64,000 nucleotides of DNA from NCBI GenBank assembly GCA_017625695.1, contig JAGAKI010000058.1, forward strand, positions 1 through 64,000, read 5' to 3'. The notes below the pieces were generated by a model. That model was given only the letters and a program-made list of their open reading frames with translations, did not search any database and was not told the DNA's origin. A program made the position numbers and the translations under genes. Below, piece after piece: positions 44,114 to 53,454 of the stretch. This stretch comes from Clostridia bacterium (GTDB lineage: Bacteria; Bacillota; Clostridia; UMGS1840). The first letter of the stretch is position 1. Every line of letters begins with the position of its first letter.

Positions 44114-44800
44114 ATGAATAAATTAAAAAACTATTTTTCAAAAGTTGATATTACTTTATGGGTATCATCTGTTTTTTTCATTATAATTTCATTTTGTATT
44201 TTTGATAGGGAAAGTTATCTCACTTTATGTGCATCGCTGATTGGTGTTACATCGTTAATCTTTAACGCAAAGGGAAATCCGTTCGGACAACTATTAATGG
44301 TAATATTCAGCCTGCTCTATGGAGTGATTTCATACTCATTCTCTTACTATGGGGAGATGATAACCTATCTTGGTATGACAATGCCTATGGCTGTTTTTGC
44401 ACTGATCTCTTGGCTTAGAAATCCGTACAAAGGTAACAAAGCAGAAGTCAAGGTTAATTCCCTATCTTCAAGAGAAATTATTGTTATGTGGATAGTCACT
44501 GTTGTCATTACAATTATCTTTTACTTGATATTAAAGCATTTCAATACCGCAAATATTGTTCCGAGCACAATCTCCGTTACAACAAGTTTTCTCGCAGTGT
44601 ATCTTACCTTTCAACGAAGTCCATACTTTGCACTTGCCTATGCGGCTAATGATATTGTACTAATCATATTGTGGATATTGGCAAGTATGCTTGATGTCAG
44701 ATATGTTTCTGTTCTCGTATGTTTTGTTGCATTTCTTGTGAATGATATTTATTGTTTTATGAGTTGGAAAAAGATGAAACTACGACAAGAGCAACATTAG
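44114..44800 (+). CDS. pnuC: PnuC-type nicotinamide riboside transporter
   Basis: This 228-residue membrane protein has seven to eight hydrophobic helices. The family hallmarks are NAKGNPFGQLLMVIFSLLYG, SYSFSYYGEMITYLGMTMPM, SWLRNPYKGN and VNDIYCFMSWKKM. It imports nicotinamide riboside for NAD synthesis by facilitated diffusion. ATG 44114 follows GGAGG at 44103-44107. The gene is more AT-rich than its neighbours and stands alone with its own leader and terminator, which suggests acquisition, but this is a weak sign. Confidence 0.92.
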   Translation: MNKLKNYFSKVDITLWVSSVFFIIISFCIFDRESYLTLCASLIGVTSLIFNAKGNPFGQLLMVIFSLLYGVISYSFSYYGEMITYLGMTMPMAVFALISWLRNPYKGNKAEVKVNSLSSREIIVMWIVTVVITIIFYLILKHFNTANIVPSTISVTTSFLAVYLTFQRSPYFALAYAANDIVLIILWILASMLDVRYVSVLVCFVAFLVNDIYCFMSWKKMKLRQEQH

Positions 44801-44869
44801 GTAGTTCTCAGTTTTTTAAGTCCTTTTCTTTGTTTCTACTGTATCAGAATTTAATACACCCAAAAGCTG

Positions 44870-44912
44870 TGGCACGGATTTTTTATGTCCGTGCCATCTG
44901 TGTTAGTTTTTT
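44870..44912 (+). terminator. Terminator of pnuC
   Basis: TGGCACGGA / TCCGTGCCA with a T-rich loop is followed within 15 bases by TTTTTT. Confidence 0.65.
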
Positions 44913-44939
44913 GTTTCATGTATATCAAAAATCAAATAG

Positions 44940-44976
44940 CAACCCCCTTTGAACGTGATTCTTCAAAGGGGGTGCA
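44940..44976 (-). terminator. Terminator of the manganese catalase gene
   Basis: ACCCCCTTTGAA / TTCAAAGGGGGT nearly perfect stem, followed in the minus direction by T-containing sequence. Confidence 0.65.
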
Positions 44977-44986
44977 CAATATAATA

Positions 44987-45652
44987 CTATTTACTAAAAG
45001 AAGGAGCTACCGTTTCATTATTTGCAAAAGCATTCGGACCGGGATCAGACATTGAAAAATACATGCGAGCAGCTTTTGTTGTTCCGAAATCCCTGTTGGA
45101 GCCGCTATTTTGTACTTTATTAAAGGCATCACGGAACATTTGATTGTGTGCTTCTTCACGGTTTAAGAGAAAATCTATGGTTTCTCTTACTTTTTTATCA
45201 TCAATCTGGCGATACAAATATTCATATACTACCTTTGCACGCTGTTCGGATGCAATGTTGCTCAAAAGGTCAGCACACAAATCTCCTGTTACGGTAACAT
45301 AATCTCCTGTCCAAGAGTAACCGGATGAATTGATCAGACCGGGATTCAGTCCCATAAGAACATGAGATTGTATTTCTCCTGCTTGTACCTTTGTTGCGTC
45401 CACATCATGTCCGTTGAGTAAATTGATGGTTTGTGCAACCATTTCCATGTGTCCAAGCTCTTCCGCAGCAATATCTAAAAATAAATCCTTAATTTCGGGA
45501 TCTTTGATACGAAAACTCTGCGACATATATTGCATAGCTGCTTTCAGTTCACCATTTCCTCCGCCGAGCTGTTCCTGAAGCAGTACGGCATACTGTGGAT
45601 TTGGTCTTTCAACTTCTACCGGGTGAAAAAGAATTTTTTCATGTTTGAACAT
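44987..45652 (-). CDS. Manganese catalase family protein (CotJC-like)
   Basis: This 221-residue protein has a ferritin-like four-helix fold with the metal ligands Glu in EQLGGGNGELKAAMQYMSQ, ExxH in EELGHMEM, Glu in SEQRAKVVYEYL and ExxH in EEAHNQM. The opening FKHEKILFHPVEVERPNPQYA is typical of manganese catalases and of CotJC of the spore coat. It removes hydrogen peroxide. The start follows GGAGGTAATC. In a sporulating Clostridia it may be a spore-coat enzyme; no sporulation promoter could be identified with confidence. Confidence 0.93.
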   Translation of the reverse strand: MFKHEKILFHPVEVERPNPQYAVLLQEQLGGGNGELKAAMQYMSQSFRIKDPEIKDLFLDIAAEELGHMEMVAQTINLLNGHDVDATKVQAGEIQSHVLMGLNPGLINSSGYSWTGDYVTVTGDLCADLLSNIASEQRAKVVYEYLYRQIDDKKVRETIDFLLNREEAHNQMFRDAFNKVQNSGSNRDFGTTKAARMYFSMSDPGPNAFANNETVAPSFSK

Positions 45653-45750
45653 ATGATTACCTCCAATTGCAATATTCTATCTTTAGTTTTAGCAATTTAA
45701 GGTATCTTATTCACAATAACAGTCTTTTCTTTGGTTACTGCATATTAACT

Positions 45751-45786
45751 AACAGCCTGTCACTTCCGGAAGTGACAGGCTGTTTT
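45751..45786 (-). terminator. Terminator after the DUF554 gene
   Basis: ACAGCCTGTCACTTCC and its exact complement form a 16-bp palindrome, with a T-rich stretch on the plus side; it may work in both directions. Confidence 0.75.
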
Positions 45787-45787
45787 C

Positions 45788-46489
45788 TTAACTGAGATTG
45801 GTTATTACATTTACAATATAATAAAGAATCGGTGCATATACAATTGCAGGTAAGTAATCTGCAACTTTGATTTTGGTAATCCCCATTAGATTTGTTCCGA
45901 GCATAATAATCAGTAGGGAACCCACACAAGTCATTTCATTGATTGCTCCTGTGCTCATAAACGGAGCGATAAGACTTGCGAAAAGAACCAATCCACCCTG
46001 AATCACAAATACTGAAACCGATGCAAGCATCACTCCAAACCCAAGGCTGGAAGCTAGCATCATGGAAGATACAAAATCAAGGGTTGCTTTGGTGAGAAGC
46101 ACCGAGTTATCACCGGTGAGTCCTGCCTGAATGGAACCGGTAACAGTCATAGAACCCACACAAAATAATAGGGTTGCGGTAACCAATCCTTCCGCCACAG
46201 ACACCTTTCTGCCATCTTTTTTAAACTTTGTTTCTGCTATTTTCGCCAAATGGTTGATGGCACCGTCAAGATGCAACAGTGTTCCGGAAATAGCTCCCAA
46301 TACAACCGATACAATAACAATCAGCGCATTTTCGCCGCAAAGACTTCCGGATATCCCGATATACACTGTACAGACACCTAAGCCAATCATGGTTGCTGTA
46401 CTGACCTTTTCTCCAATGCCCTTTTGGAACAGTAAACCGATGGCAGAACCCAATAAAACGGTAACGACGTTTACCATTACCCCTAACAT
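45788..46489 (-). CDS. DUF554 family membrane protein
   Basis: This 233-residue protein has about seven hydrophobic helices and the family motifs VNVVTVLLGSAIGLLFQKG, GLGVCTVYIGI, CVGSMTVTGSIQAGL and GTNLMGITKIKVADYLPA. It is a conserved membrane protein of unknown transport function. ATG 46489 follows AGAGGTGAT; an earlier in-frame start at 46621 would begin before the promoter. Confidence 0.92.
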   Translation of the reverse strand: MLGVMVNVVTVLLGSAIGLLFQKGIGEKVSTATMIGLGVCTVYIGISGSLCGENALIVIVSVVLGAISGTLLHLDGAINHLAKIAETKFKKDGRKVSVAEGLVTATLLFCVGSMTVTGSIQAGLTGDNSVLLTKATLDFVSSMMLASSLGFGVMLASVSVFVIQGGLVLFASLIAPFMSTGAINEMTCVGSLLIIMLGTNLMGITKIKVADYLPAIVYAPILYYIVNVITNLS

Positions 46490-46574
46490 AGAAATCACCT
46501 CTGTAAACACCGGACAGCAACTGTGAATCGTATTCATTCCGATCGATTGCTGTCCTGTCTTTTTGTTGAAAGGG

Positions 46575-46603
46575 ATTATATCATCCAAACCGGAGAAAGT
46601 CAA
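46575..46603 (-). promoter_or_regulatory. Promoter of the DUF554 gene
   Basis: On the minus strand TTGACT (46598-46603), 17 bp, TATAAT (46575-46580). Confidence 0.8.
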
Positions 46604-46621
46604 TACATTTCCGAAAAACAA

Positions 46622-48172
46622 TTAGTCTTCGTTATAACAAGCAAAAATTTCTTCTACTCTTTTTGTATCCTTATTTTTAGTAAATGCACTTACCAAAGGA
46701 ACGATAACCAGTGAAACTGCCATAGCTGCTACCCCCATTTCAGGAGATTTTGCAGCCGCTTGTGAGAATCCGGAATTCAGACTGATCACAAGGGTTGCCC
46801 CCCCTACCACCAAAAGTCCGGAAAGGATACCGGAGTATGCACCAATCTTTGTAATTTTCTTTGAGAAAAGTCCCCAGATGTAAGGCCCGATAAAACAACC
46901 GGAAACAATTCCCCAGGAGAAAGACATTAAACTTACGATAATGGGAATGTTCTGTGTAGCAAAGATAAAAGAACAAACCACAAATGCCAGACAAAGAATT
47001 CTTGTCAGAAGCATCTGTCCTTCGGGGCTTGTCTCTTTCTTTCTTACAGCGGGAATCAGGTCAACTGCAACTGCGGATGCAGAGGTTAACACAACCGCTT
47101 CCAGGGTTGACATGGATGCTGAAAGAAGGAGTATCATAATGACCGCTAAGAGGATAATACCAAGAGTACCGCTGCCTAAAACCTCCATAAGAACTGTCGG
47201 AATAATTGCATCAATTCCGCCTTCGGGAAGAACCCCACCCAAAATCAGTCTGGAAGTGCTTCCAATGAGATATGCCCCACATCCGATTACCGTACAGAAA
47301 ATGGTGGAGATAATGGTACCTCTTTTGATTGCTGCGGTATCTTTAATTGCATAAAATTTACCAATCATCTGCGGAAGTCCCCAGGTACCAAAGCTTGTGA
47401 GCATAATGTTAAAGCAAAGGAATTTAAAAGAAGAACCGCCAAAAATATTGGTAAGCTGTGCACCTGTTGTAGGGGTGGGGTCACCGGGAACAGAATGAAA
47501 GTTTTTCAGGTTTTCAATCAGTCCTGTAACACCGCCAACGGCATCATGTCCCAAAACTGCACAGACAAGACATACAACGCCAACAATCATAATAGTCCCC
47601 TGAATCAGATCTGTGTATGCTGTTGCAATATATCCTCCGGCAACCAGATAAACTGCAGTAAGACCTGCAAGAATGAGCATCCATACCCATGTTGCAACTC
47701 CCGGGAATACTGCACCGAATAAAGAACCCAAGCCTTTGTATACTGCCGCAGAATAAGGCACAAGGAATACAAAGATAATAATCGCTGCCAAAACTTTCAT
47801 ACCTTTGGAAGCGTAACGCTTTTCAAAGTAATCCGGCATGGTTCTTGCATTGAGCTTTTTGGTCATCTTTCTCGTTTTGTTTGCAAATAAAAGCCAGGAT
47901 AACAAGCAACCCAAAACGGCATTACCAATCCCAATCCATATACTTCCGAGACCAATATTCCAACCGTGCTGGCCTGCATAACCGACAAAGACCACTGCCG
48001 AAAAATAGGTAGTCCCGTAAGCAAAGGCAGTTGCCCATGGTCCGATGTTTCTGCCGCCGATTAAGAAACCGTCTAATGTTTTCGACTTTCCTGCACATAG
48101 AAAGCCGATCAGTGCCATTACTGTTGCATACACAACAAGAGCAATGACGGTATAAAGTTGTGCATTTGTCAT
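46622..48172 (-). CDS. Sodium:solute symporter family protein
   Basis: This 516-residue membrane protein has about thirteen helices of the SSS family. Characteristic parts are GFLIGGRNIGPWATAFAYGT, GWNIGLGSIWIGIGNAVLGC, YTDLIQGTIMIVGVVCLV and SASMSTLEAVVLTSASAV. It imports an organic solute with sodium; substrate unknown, the closest style being the PutP/pantothenate branch. ATG 48172 follows GGAGGGAAC. It is divergent from a LysR regulator and its -35 box lies inside an inverted repeat, so it is probably the regulated target. Confidence 0.93.
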   Translation of the reverse strand: MTNAQLYTVIALVVYATVMALIGFLCAGKSKTLDGFLIGGRNIGPWATAFAYGTTYFSAVVFVGYAGQHGWNIGLGSIWIGIGNAVLGCLLSWLLFANKTRKMTKKLNARTMPDYFEKRYASKGMKVLAAIIIFVFLVPYSAAVYKGLGSLFGAVFPGVATWVWMLILAGLTAVYLVAGGYIATAYTDLIQGTIMIVGVVCLVCAVLGHDAVGGVTGLIENLKNFHSVPGDPTPTTGAQLTNIFGGSSFKFLCFNIMLTSFGTWGLPQMIGKFYAIKDTAAIKRGTIISTIFCTVIGCGAYLIGSTSRLILGGVLPEGGIDAIIPTVLMEVLGSGTLGIILLAVIMILLLSASMSTLEAVVLTSASAVAVDLIPAVRKKETSPEGQMLLTRILCLAFVVCSFIFATQNIPIIVSLMSFSWGIVSGCFIGPYIWGLFSKKITKIGAYSGILSGLLVVGGATLVISLNSGFSQAAAKSPEMGVAAMAVSLVIVPLVSAFTKNKDTKRVEEIFACYNED

Positions 48173-48209
48173 TTTTGTTCCCTCCAACTCTTGCTTTTTT
48201 CTGTCACAT

Positions 48210-48238
48210 AGTATATAATAAATTTTACCATTAGTCAA
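48210..48238 (-). promoter_or_regulatory. Promoter of the symporter
   Basis: On the minus strand TTGACT (48233-48238), 17 bp, TATACT (48210-48215). Confidence 0.75.
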
Positions 48239-48247
48239 ACGAATGGT
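48227..48247. promoter_or_regulatory. Inverted repeat, likely LysR-type operator
   Basis: ACCATT-N9-AATGGT is perfect and lies over the symporter -35 region, between the divergent symporter and LysR genes. The T-N11-A arrangement fits LysR-family sites. Confidence 0.6.
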
Positions 48248-48290
48248 TTTGATGTTTACCATCGATTTTTTCGATTATGGAGGAATTTCT

Positions 48291-49184
48291 ATGGAATTAC
48301 GGAATTTAATCACATTTATTCATGTAGCAGAACTTGGCAGTTTTACCAAAGCTGCCGAACAGCTTGGGTACTCACAGTCCACCATTTCCTTTCAGATTAA
48401 ACAACTGGAGGAAGAACTTGAGTGTCTGTTATTTGAACGTATTAACCATACCATCACTCTGACCGAAAGGGGACACGAACTGATTTCCTATGCCCATCAG
48501 ATTCGGGCGTTGACAGAGGAATTCAAAGAAAATCTCGAAGAAGAAAAAGAATGCAGCGGTCATATCCACATTGTAACACCGGATTCGGTCTGTGATGATA
48601 TGATTCGCCGCAACTATATCGATTTTCATAACAGATACCCCGCCATTTCCGTCAAGTTTACCACCGCAGATACTGCGGTAATGTTTGATATGCTGGACCA
48701 TAACGAAGCCGATGTAATTATCACTTTGGACAGTCATTCCTATAACAAAGACTATGTAATTGCAAAGGAAAAACCCCTTTCCATGCATTTTGTTGCCAAT
48801 GCCTCCTCCAAATTTGCAAACAAACAGAAGTTATCCATCCGTGACATCATAAAAGAACCGTTTATTTTAACCGAATACGGGCAGGGATACCGACGGGTAT
48901 TCGATCGGGAGCTTGCAAAAAAATCTCTGGAAATCACACCCATACTGGAAATCGGAAGAACCGATATGATTACCGCACTGATTGCACAGAGCGATATGAT
49001 TTCTTTTTTACCCGATTTTGTAACAAAAGATCTGGTCGCCGCCGGTTGCTTGTGTTATCTGGATGTGTGTGATATGGAAGTTGAAATTTGGCAGCAGCTA
49101 ATTTACCACAAGAACAAATGGATGTCAAAAGCACTAAAAACCTTGCTAAGCTACATCATCGAAAAAGATTTTACCGAGCAATAA
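48291..49184 (+). CDS. LysR family transcriptional regulator
   Basis: This 297-residue protein has an N-terminal winged helix-turn-helix (MELRNLITFIHVAELGSFTK, AAEQLGYSQSTISFQIKQLE) and a LysR substrate-binding domain. ATG 48291 follows GGAGG; upstream in-frame codons lack a ribosome site. Divergent placement indicates control of the sodium:solute symporter, probably with that solute as effector. Confidence 0.95.
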   Translation: MELRNLITFIHVAELGSFTKAAEQLGYSQSTISFQIKQLEEELECLLFERINHTITLTERGHELISYAHQIRALTEEFKENLEEEKECSGHIHIVTPDSVCDDMIRRNYIDFHNRYPAISVKFTTADTAVMFDMLDHNEADVIITLDSHSYNKDYVIAKEKPLSMHFVANASSKFANKQKLSIRDIIKEPFILTEYGQGYRRVFDRELAKKSLEITPILEIGRTDMITALIAQSDMISFLPDFVTKDLVAAGCLCYLDVCDMEVEIWQQLIYHKNKWMSKALKTLLSYIIEKDFTEQ

Positions 49185-49185
49185 C

Positions 49186-49224
49186 CAAAAACCGGCTCAG
49201 AATTAACTCTGAACCGGTTTTTTA
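49186..49224 (+). terminator. Terminator of the lysR gene
   Basis: AAAAACCGGCTCAGA / TCTGAACCGGTTTTTT, with one mismatch and a T-run. Confidence 0.8.
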
Positions 49225-49278
49225 CTTTTTAAGATAACTGTTTCAAGCACAAAAGACGAAAATTCAGCCTGTAATCGA

Positions 49279-51738
49279 TTATTTTTTCAATCCTAATCTT
49301 TCAGTGGATTCGTCACGCATTTTGTATTTTAAAATTTTACCTGCCGCATTCATGGGGAATTCATTCACGAACATAAAATATCGGGGTACTTTATGTCTTG
49401 CAATGGAGGCATAGCCATATTCCTTCATTTCAGCTTCATCGGCGGTTTCGCCTTTATGAAGAATCACCCAGGCACAACATTCTTCTCCGTAGCGTTCATC
49501 CGGAACCCCTACAACCTGAACATCACGAACCTTGGGATTGGTCAGATAGAATTCTTCAATTTCACGGGGATACAGGTTTTCCCCGCCGCGGATAATCATA
49601 TCTTTTAATCTGCCGGTTACTTTGTAGTAGCCGTCAGGAGTTCTCATACAGATATCGCCGGAATGAAGCCATCCGTCGGCATCAATCGCCTGTGCAGTTG
49701 CTTCGGGCATTTTGTAATAGCCTTTCATAATGTTAAAGCCACGTGCCACAAATTCACCGCTTTCGCCGTCGGGCAGTTCTTCACCGGTTTCCGGGTCAAT
49801 GATTTTACATTCCACACCGGGAAATGCACTGCCCACCGTTTCCACACGGTGGTCTAAATCCTCGTTCACTTCACCCATAGTACAACCGGGGGATGCCTCT
49901 GTCTGACCGTATACGGAAATAATTTCGCGCATATTCATTTCCTCTGCTGCACGACGCATTAAATCCGCGGGACAGTTTGCCCCCGCCATAATCCCGGTTC
50001 TCATATAGGAGAAGTCTGTTTTTGCAAAATCAGGATGATTGAACATCGCAATAAACATCGTGGGAACGCCGTTAAAACAGGTGATTTTTTCATCGTTGAT
50101 GCAAGCCAACGATGATTTCGGTGAGAAATACGGAATGGGACACAGGGTACCTCCGTGGGTCATGGTAGAGGTCATGGAAAGCACCATTCCGAAGCAATGA
50201 AACATCGGCACCTGAATCATCATACGGTCTGCCGTTGACAAATCCATTCTGTCGCTGATGGTTTTCCCGTTGTTGACAATATTTCTGTGAGTCAGCATAA
50301 CCCCTTTGGGGAAGCCTGTAGTACCGGAGGTGTACTGCATATTACATACATCATCCGATTTCACCAGGGAGGCACGGCGTCTGACTTCTTCACGGGGCAC
50401 CAAAGAAGAACGGGAGAGCATCTGCTCGTAGGTCAGGCAACCATCCATGGAAAAACCAACGGTTACCACATTTCGTAAGAACGGCAGATTTTTGGAATAC
50501 AGGGGTTTGCCCGGCTCTAAGGTTTCAAGCTCCGGACAAAGCTCTTCTATAATCTCCTTGTAGTTAATATCCTTACAGTATTCAATCATAACCAGGGTAT
50601 GTGTATCCGACTGTTTTAGGAGATATTCAATTTCGTGGATTCGGTAAGCGGTATTCACCGTAACTAAAACGGCACCGATTTTTGTGGTTGCCCAGAAGGT
50701 AAGATACCACTCCGGAACGTTGGTTGCCCATACGGCAACATGGTCTCCGGCCTTTACTCCCAATGAGATCAGCGCTGCCGCACATTCATCCACATCCCGA
50801 CGGAACTGTTCATAGGTCCTGGTATAATCCAACGTGGGAAACTTAAAAGCATATTGATCGGGATACTTTTCTGCCATGGTGTCTAAAACATCGGAAAAAG
50901 TAGCGTCAATCACATCGTACTTTTTCCACGCAAAGGTTCCGGTCTTATCCCGGTTATAGTAGGCTTTATCAAAGGTTTTTTTCTCACGGTTCAACTGAGA
51001 AATATAGTTTGCAAAATGGGTTAACACAATATCTGCATCACCGATTTCATCGTTCCAGGCAGCACAGATATAGCCTTCATAATTCAAGGAGGACAGCGAA
51101 CCGATCAGCTTTGCTACCTCCAGTTCGCCTTCTCCGATTAACACGGTTTTTCCGTCTTTCATATCCCCAAGACGAACATATTTGATATAGGCACCCAAGG
51201 TTTTGATGGTTGCCTCGGAGGTTTCTCCGGCAGCAAAGTAAGTGCCTCTGACATTCCAGGAAGCACCAATCGCAGCAGAAGAAAAGTGGTTGATAATGGT
51301 AATCACATGTTCCGTATTGGATAAAGCTCCCACCGTTTCAAACAAAATGTTGACATCGGTATTTTCTGCTTTTTTAATTGCAGATAACAGCTTTTCATCC
51401 AACACATCAAACGAAATGGTTTTCTCAATATGCAAAATCACATTGGAAATTCCGGAGGCTGCTGCCATATCCACATATTTTACCACTAAATCTGCTGTAA
51501 CCTCCCCGCTGTCAAGACTCTGTGGCATACGAAGTGCAGAAACCGAAAGATTTCTGTTAACCAGTTTTCGTTTGGCATCTGCAATACGGTCATGCCTTAA
51601 AATACTGTCGTGATGGGAGATTCTTTCTTTGATGGCGTCATAGATTTCAAACCCCTCAAATCCGTAATCGAATGCATACCGGCAGGTATCGAGAAACGAC
51701 GCACGGCTGACATTCTTGGTGGAAAATACTATTTTCAT
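49279..51738 (-). CDS. TIM-barrel epimerase-like / acyl-CoA synthetase fusion
   Basis: This is an 819-residue two-part protein. Residues 1-270 resemble the AP endonuclease 2/sugar isomerase TIM barrel (FEGFEIYDAIKERISHHDS, ILFETVGALSNTEHVI, NYEGYICAAWNDE). Residues 290-819 are an AMP-forming acyl-CoA synthetase with the P-loop MQYTSGTTGFPKGVMLTHRN, VYGQTEASPGC, HSGDICMRTPDGYYKVTGR and the C-terminal GRLKDMIIRGGENLYPREIE and NAAGKILKYKM (catalytic Lys). ATG 51738 follows GAGGAGG one base after the stop of the LeuA-like gene, so the two are one transcript under the Leu T-box. The acid substrate is not evident; a branched short-chain fatty acid is proposed from the regulation. Confidence 0.88.
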   Translation of the reverse strand: MKIVFSTKNVSRASFLDTCRYAFDYGFEGFEIYDAIKERISHHDSILRHDRIADAKRKLVNRNLSVSALRMPQSLDSGEVTADLVVKYVDMAAASGISNVILHIEKTISFDVLDEKLLSAIKKAENTDVNILFETVGALSNTEHVITIINHFSSAAIGASWNVRGTYFAAGETSEATIKTLGAYIKYVRLGDMKDGKTVLIGEGELEVAKLIGSLSSLNYEGYICAAWNDEIGDADIVLTHFANYISQLNREKKTFDKAYYNRDKTGTFAWKKYDVIDATFSDVLDTMAEKYPDQYAFKFPTLDYTRTYEQFRRDVDECAAALISLGVKAGDHVAVWATNVPEWYLTFWATTKIGAVLVTVNTAYRIHEIEYLLKQSDTHTLVMIEYCKDINYKEIIEELCPELETLEPGKPLYSKNLPFLRNVVTVGFSMDGCLTYEQMLSRSSLVPREEVRRRASLVKSDDVCNMQYTSGTTGFPKGVMLTHRNIVNNGKTISDRMDLSTADRMMIQVPMFHCFGMVLSMTSTMTHGGTLCPIPYFSPKSSLACINDEKITCFNGVPTMFIAMFNHPDFAKTDFSYMRTGIMAGANCPADLMRRAAEEMNMREIISVYGQTEASPGCTMGEVNEDLDHRVETVGSAFPGVECKIIDPETGEELPDGESGEFVARGFNIMKGYYKMPEATAQAIDADGWLHSGDICMRTPDGYYKVTGRLKDMIIRGGENLYPREIEEFYLTNPKVRDVQVVGVPDERYGEECCAWVILHKGETADEAEMKEYGYASIARHKVPRYFMFVNEFPMNAAGKILKYKMRDESTERLGLKK

Positions 51739-51739
51739 A

Positions 51740-53128
51740 TTACGCCTCCTCGAACACAATCTTGTTCAGTGCATTGATATATGCCCTGATACTTGCAGCA
51801 ACAATATCGGTAGAGGTTCCGTTGCCGGAATACAGCTTCCCGTTGTTGCGGAGTCTGACCAAAGCAGAACCTAACGCTTCCTTCCCTTCGGTAACAGACT
51901 GAACCTGAAAATCATCCAGTTCATAGTGATGACCGATACACTGCTCAATGGCACGGAAAGCAGAATCGATAGGACCGTCTCCGTTTGCAACACCGCACAT
52001 CAGTTCCCCGTTTGCTTTTAAGGTCACCTGTGACATAGAGCTTGCCGCATTGGAGCTGGTGGTGGTATAGGTTTCAAAATGATAGGTGGAAGGTGCCTGC
52101 ATCGCAGAGCTTGCAATCAGGGCTTCAAATTCTTTTGCACCTACAGCCCCTTTCTTTTCGCATACCTGCATCAGGGCTTTATATACATTTCCAATATCCG
52201 AATCGGAAAGCTCATATCCCAAAACAACTGCCGCCTGGGAAACCTGGGCAACCGTAGAATCGGAATCCAGTAAAATCTTTTTCTTATCTGTTACAATTGC
52301 TTCATTCTCATAGTTTTCGTGATGAATGTTTGCAAGCATATCATCAATACTTGCATGAATTTTGGTGGCATCCAGTTCAATTTTTGCATCCAGACGGGAA
52401 CTGCAGGCACGCATTGCATCCGAGAACTCTCCGGTTAAAAGAATCTCTTTGCCTGCCATCGCACATTTGATGCCGTCAGCACCGCTGGTAATTGCCGCAA
52501 AAGCACAGGCAACTCCCAAATTGATACGGTCAGAAACCTGAACATAAACCGGAATGTTGACTGCCTCTTTTACGGTTGCAACCAACGCTGCAATTTCTTC
52601 CGGTGTGGATTGACCGGCATTATCGCAGACAGTCACCAGAGTTGCACCGTTTGCTTCGGCTTCTTTTGCTGCCAGAATCAAGAACTCAGCATCGGCTCTG
52701 GTAGCATCCAGGGCAGAAAATTCCACATCGTTACAATAGGTTTTTGCTTCTTTGGTGAGTTCTGCAATTTTTTCCAGCATGACTGCCTGTTTTACATGAT
52801 AAGTATATTCCATCTGAAGGGTGGAAACCGGAAGCTCAACCTGCAGACGGGGTTGTTCTGCTTCTTTCATACATTCCCAGGCATCTGCTACGCCCTCTTT
52901 TTCAAAGCCAACGGGAATCGAAAGGATTGCATTCTGCACATTCTGCGCAATGGTTTTATAGATGATGGTATCCTCACGAAGATTTTTCACTGCCGGTAAT
53001 TCAATGGCAGAGGCACCAAGGATATCAGCACAACTTGCAATTTTGGATTTTTCACGGAAGAGTAACGAAATCGCACGGTCCTCTGAAAGCTTTTTCAGCG
53101 TAATGTCTGTAACATTAATGGTTCTCAT
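51740..53128 (-). CDS. LeuA-like protein without the catalytic residues
   Basis: This 462-residue protein has the 2-isopropylmalate synthase layout: a TIM-barrel (1-280), a linker and an intact LeuA dimer/regulatory domain (about 340-460, ANGDGPIDSAFRAIEQCIGH, STDIVAASIRAYINALN). Where LeuA has DTTLRDGEQ this protein has DITLKKLSE, and where LeuA has the metal-binding HCHND it has QVSDR, so divalent metal binding and catalysis as in LeuA are not expected. ATG 53128 lies 8 bases after AAAGGAG. A leucine-specifier T-box precedes it. It may sense leucine or modulate a true LeuA, or catalyse a metal-independent reaction. Confidence 0.85.
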   Translation of the reverse strand: MRTINVTDITLKKLSEDRAISLLFREKSKIASCADILGASAIELPAVKNLREDTIIYKTIAQNVQNAILSIPVGFEKEGVADAWECMKEAEQPRLQVELPVSTLQMEYTYHVKQAVMLEKIAELTKEAKTYCNDVEFSALDATRADAEFLILAAKEAEANGATLVTVCDNAGQSTPEEIAALVATVKEAVNIPVYVQVSDRINLGVACAFAAITSGADGIKCAMAGKEILLTGEFSDAMRACSSRLDAKIELDATKIHASIDDMLANIHHENYENEAIVTDKKKILLDSDSTVAQVSQAAVVLGYELSDSDIGNVYKALMQVCEKKGAVGAKEFEALIASSAMQAPSTYHFETYTTTSSNAASSMSQVTLKANGELMCGVANGDGPIDSAFRAIEQCIGHHYELDDFQVQSVTEGKEALGSALVRLRNNGKLYSGNGTSTDIVAASIRAYINALNKIVFEEA

Positions 53129-53173
53129 GATGAAAACTCCTTTCAAGATAAAAATAAAATAGGCTTTACCAAC

Positions 53174-53448
53174 AAAAAAACGCTTTCGTCTCTTTGTCGG
53201 TTCAAAGAGACGAAAACGTTAAACACAATGTTTCCGCGGTACCACTCTTCTTCATCCGTAAGGATGCCCTTGAGATGCCAGCACATCTGCACTCTGTTAC
53301 GGGAGTTCCCGTCTGCCATTACTGTCAGTTCACAGCAGCCGCTCCGCGGTGAGTTCAGCAGATTTTTCCCAATGTCTCGCACCAACCGACATCTCTCTCC
53401 AGGCGAAAAACTTCCGCTTACTATTCCGCATCTCAGCGTTTGAAATTA
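53174..53448 (-). promoter_or_regulatory. T-box leader, leucine specifier (CTC)
   Basis: On the minus strand the antiterminator sequence GAGTGGTACCGCGGAAAC (around 53229-53246) is followed by a terminator with stem TTTCGTCTCTTTG / CAAAGAGACGAAA and a T-run (53174-53217). Stem I contains AGTA and the specifier region GAACTCACC, giving codon CTC (Leu) at 53351-53353. Uncharged tRNA-Leu should favour read-through. Confidence 0.88.
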
Positions 53449-53454
53449 GAAGTT

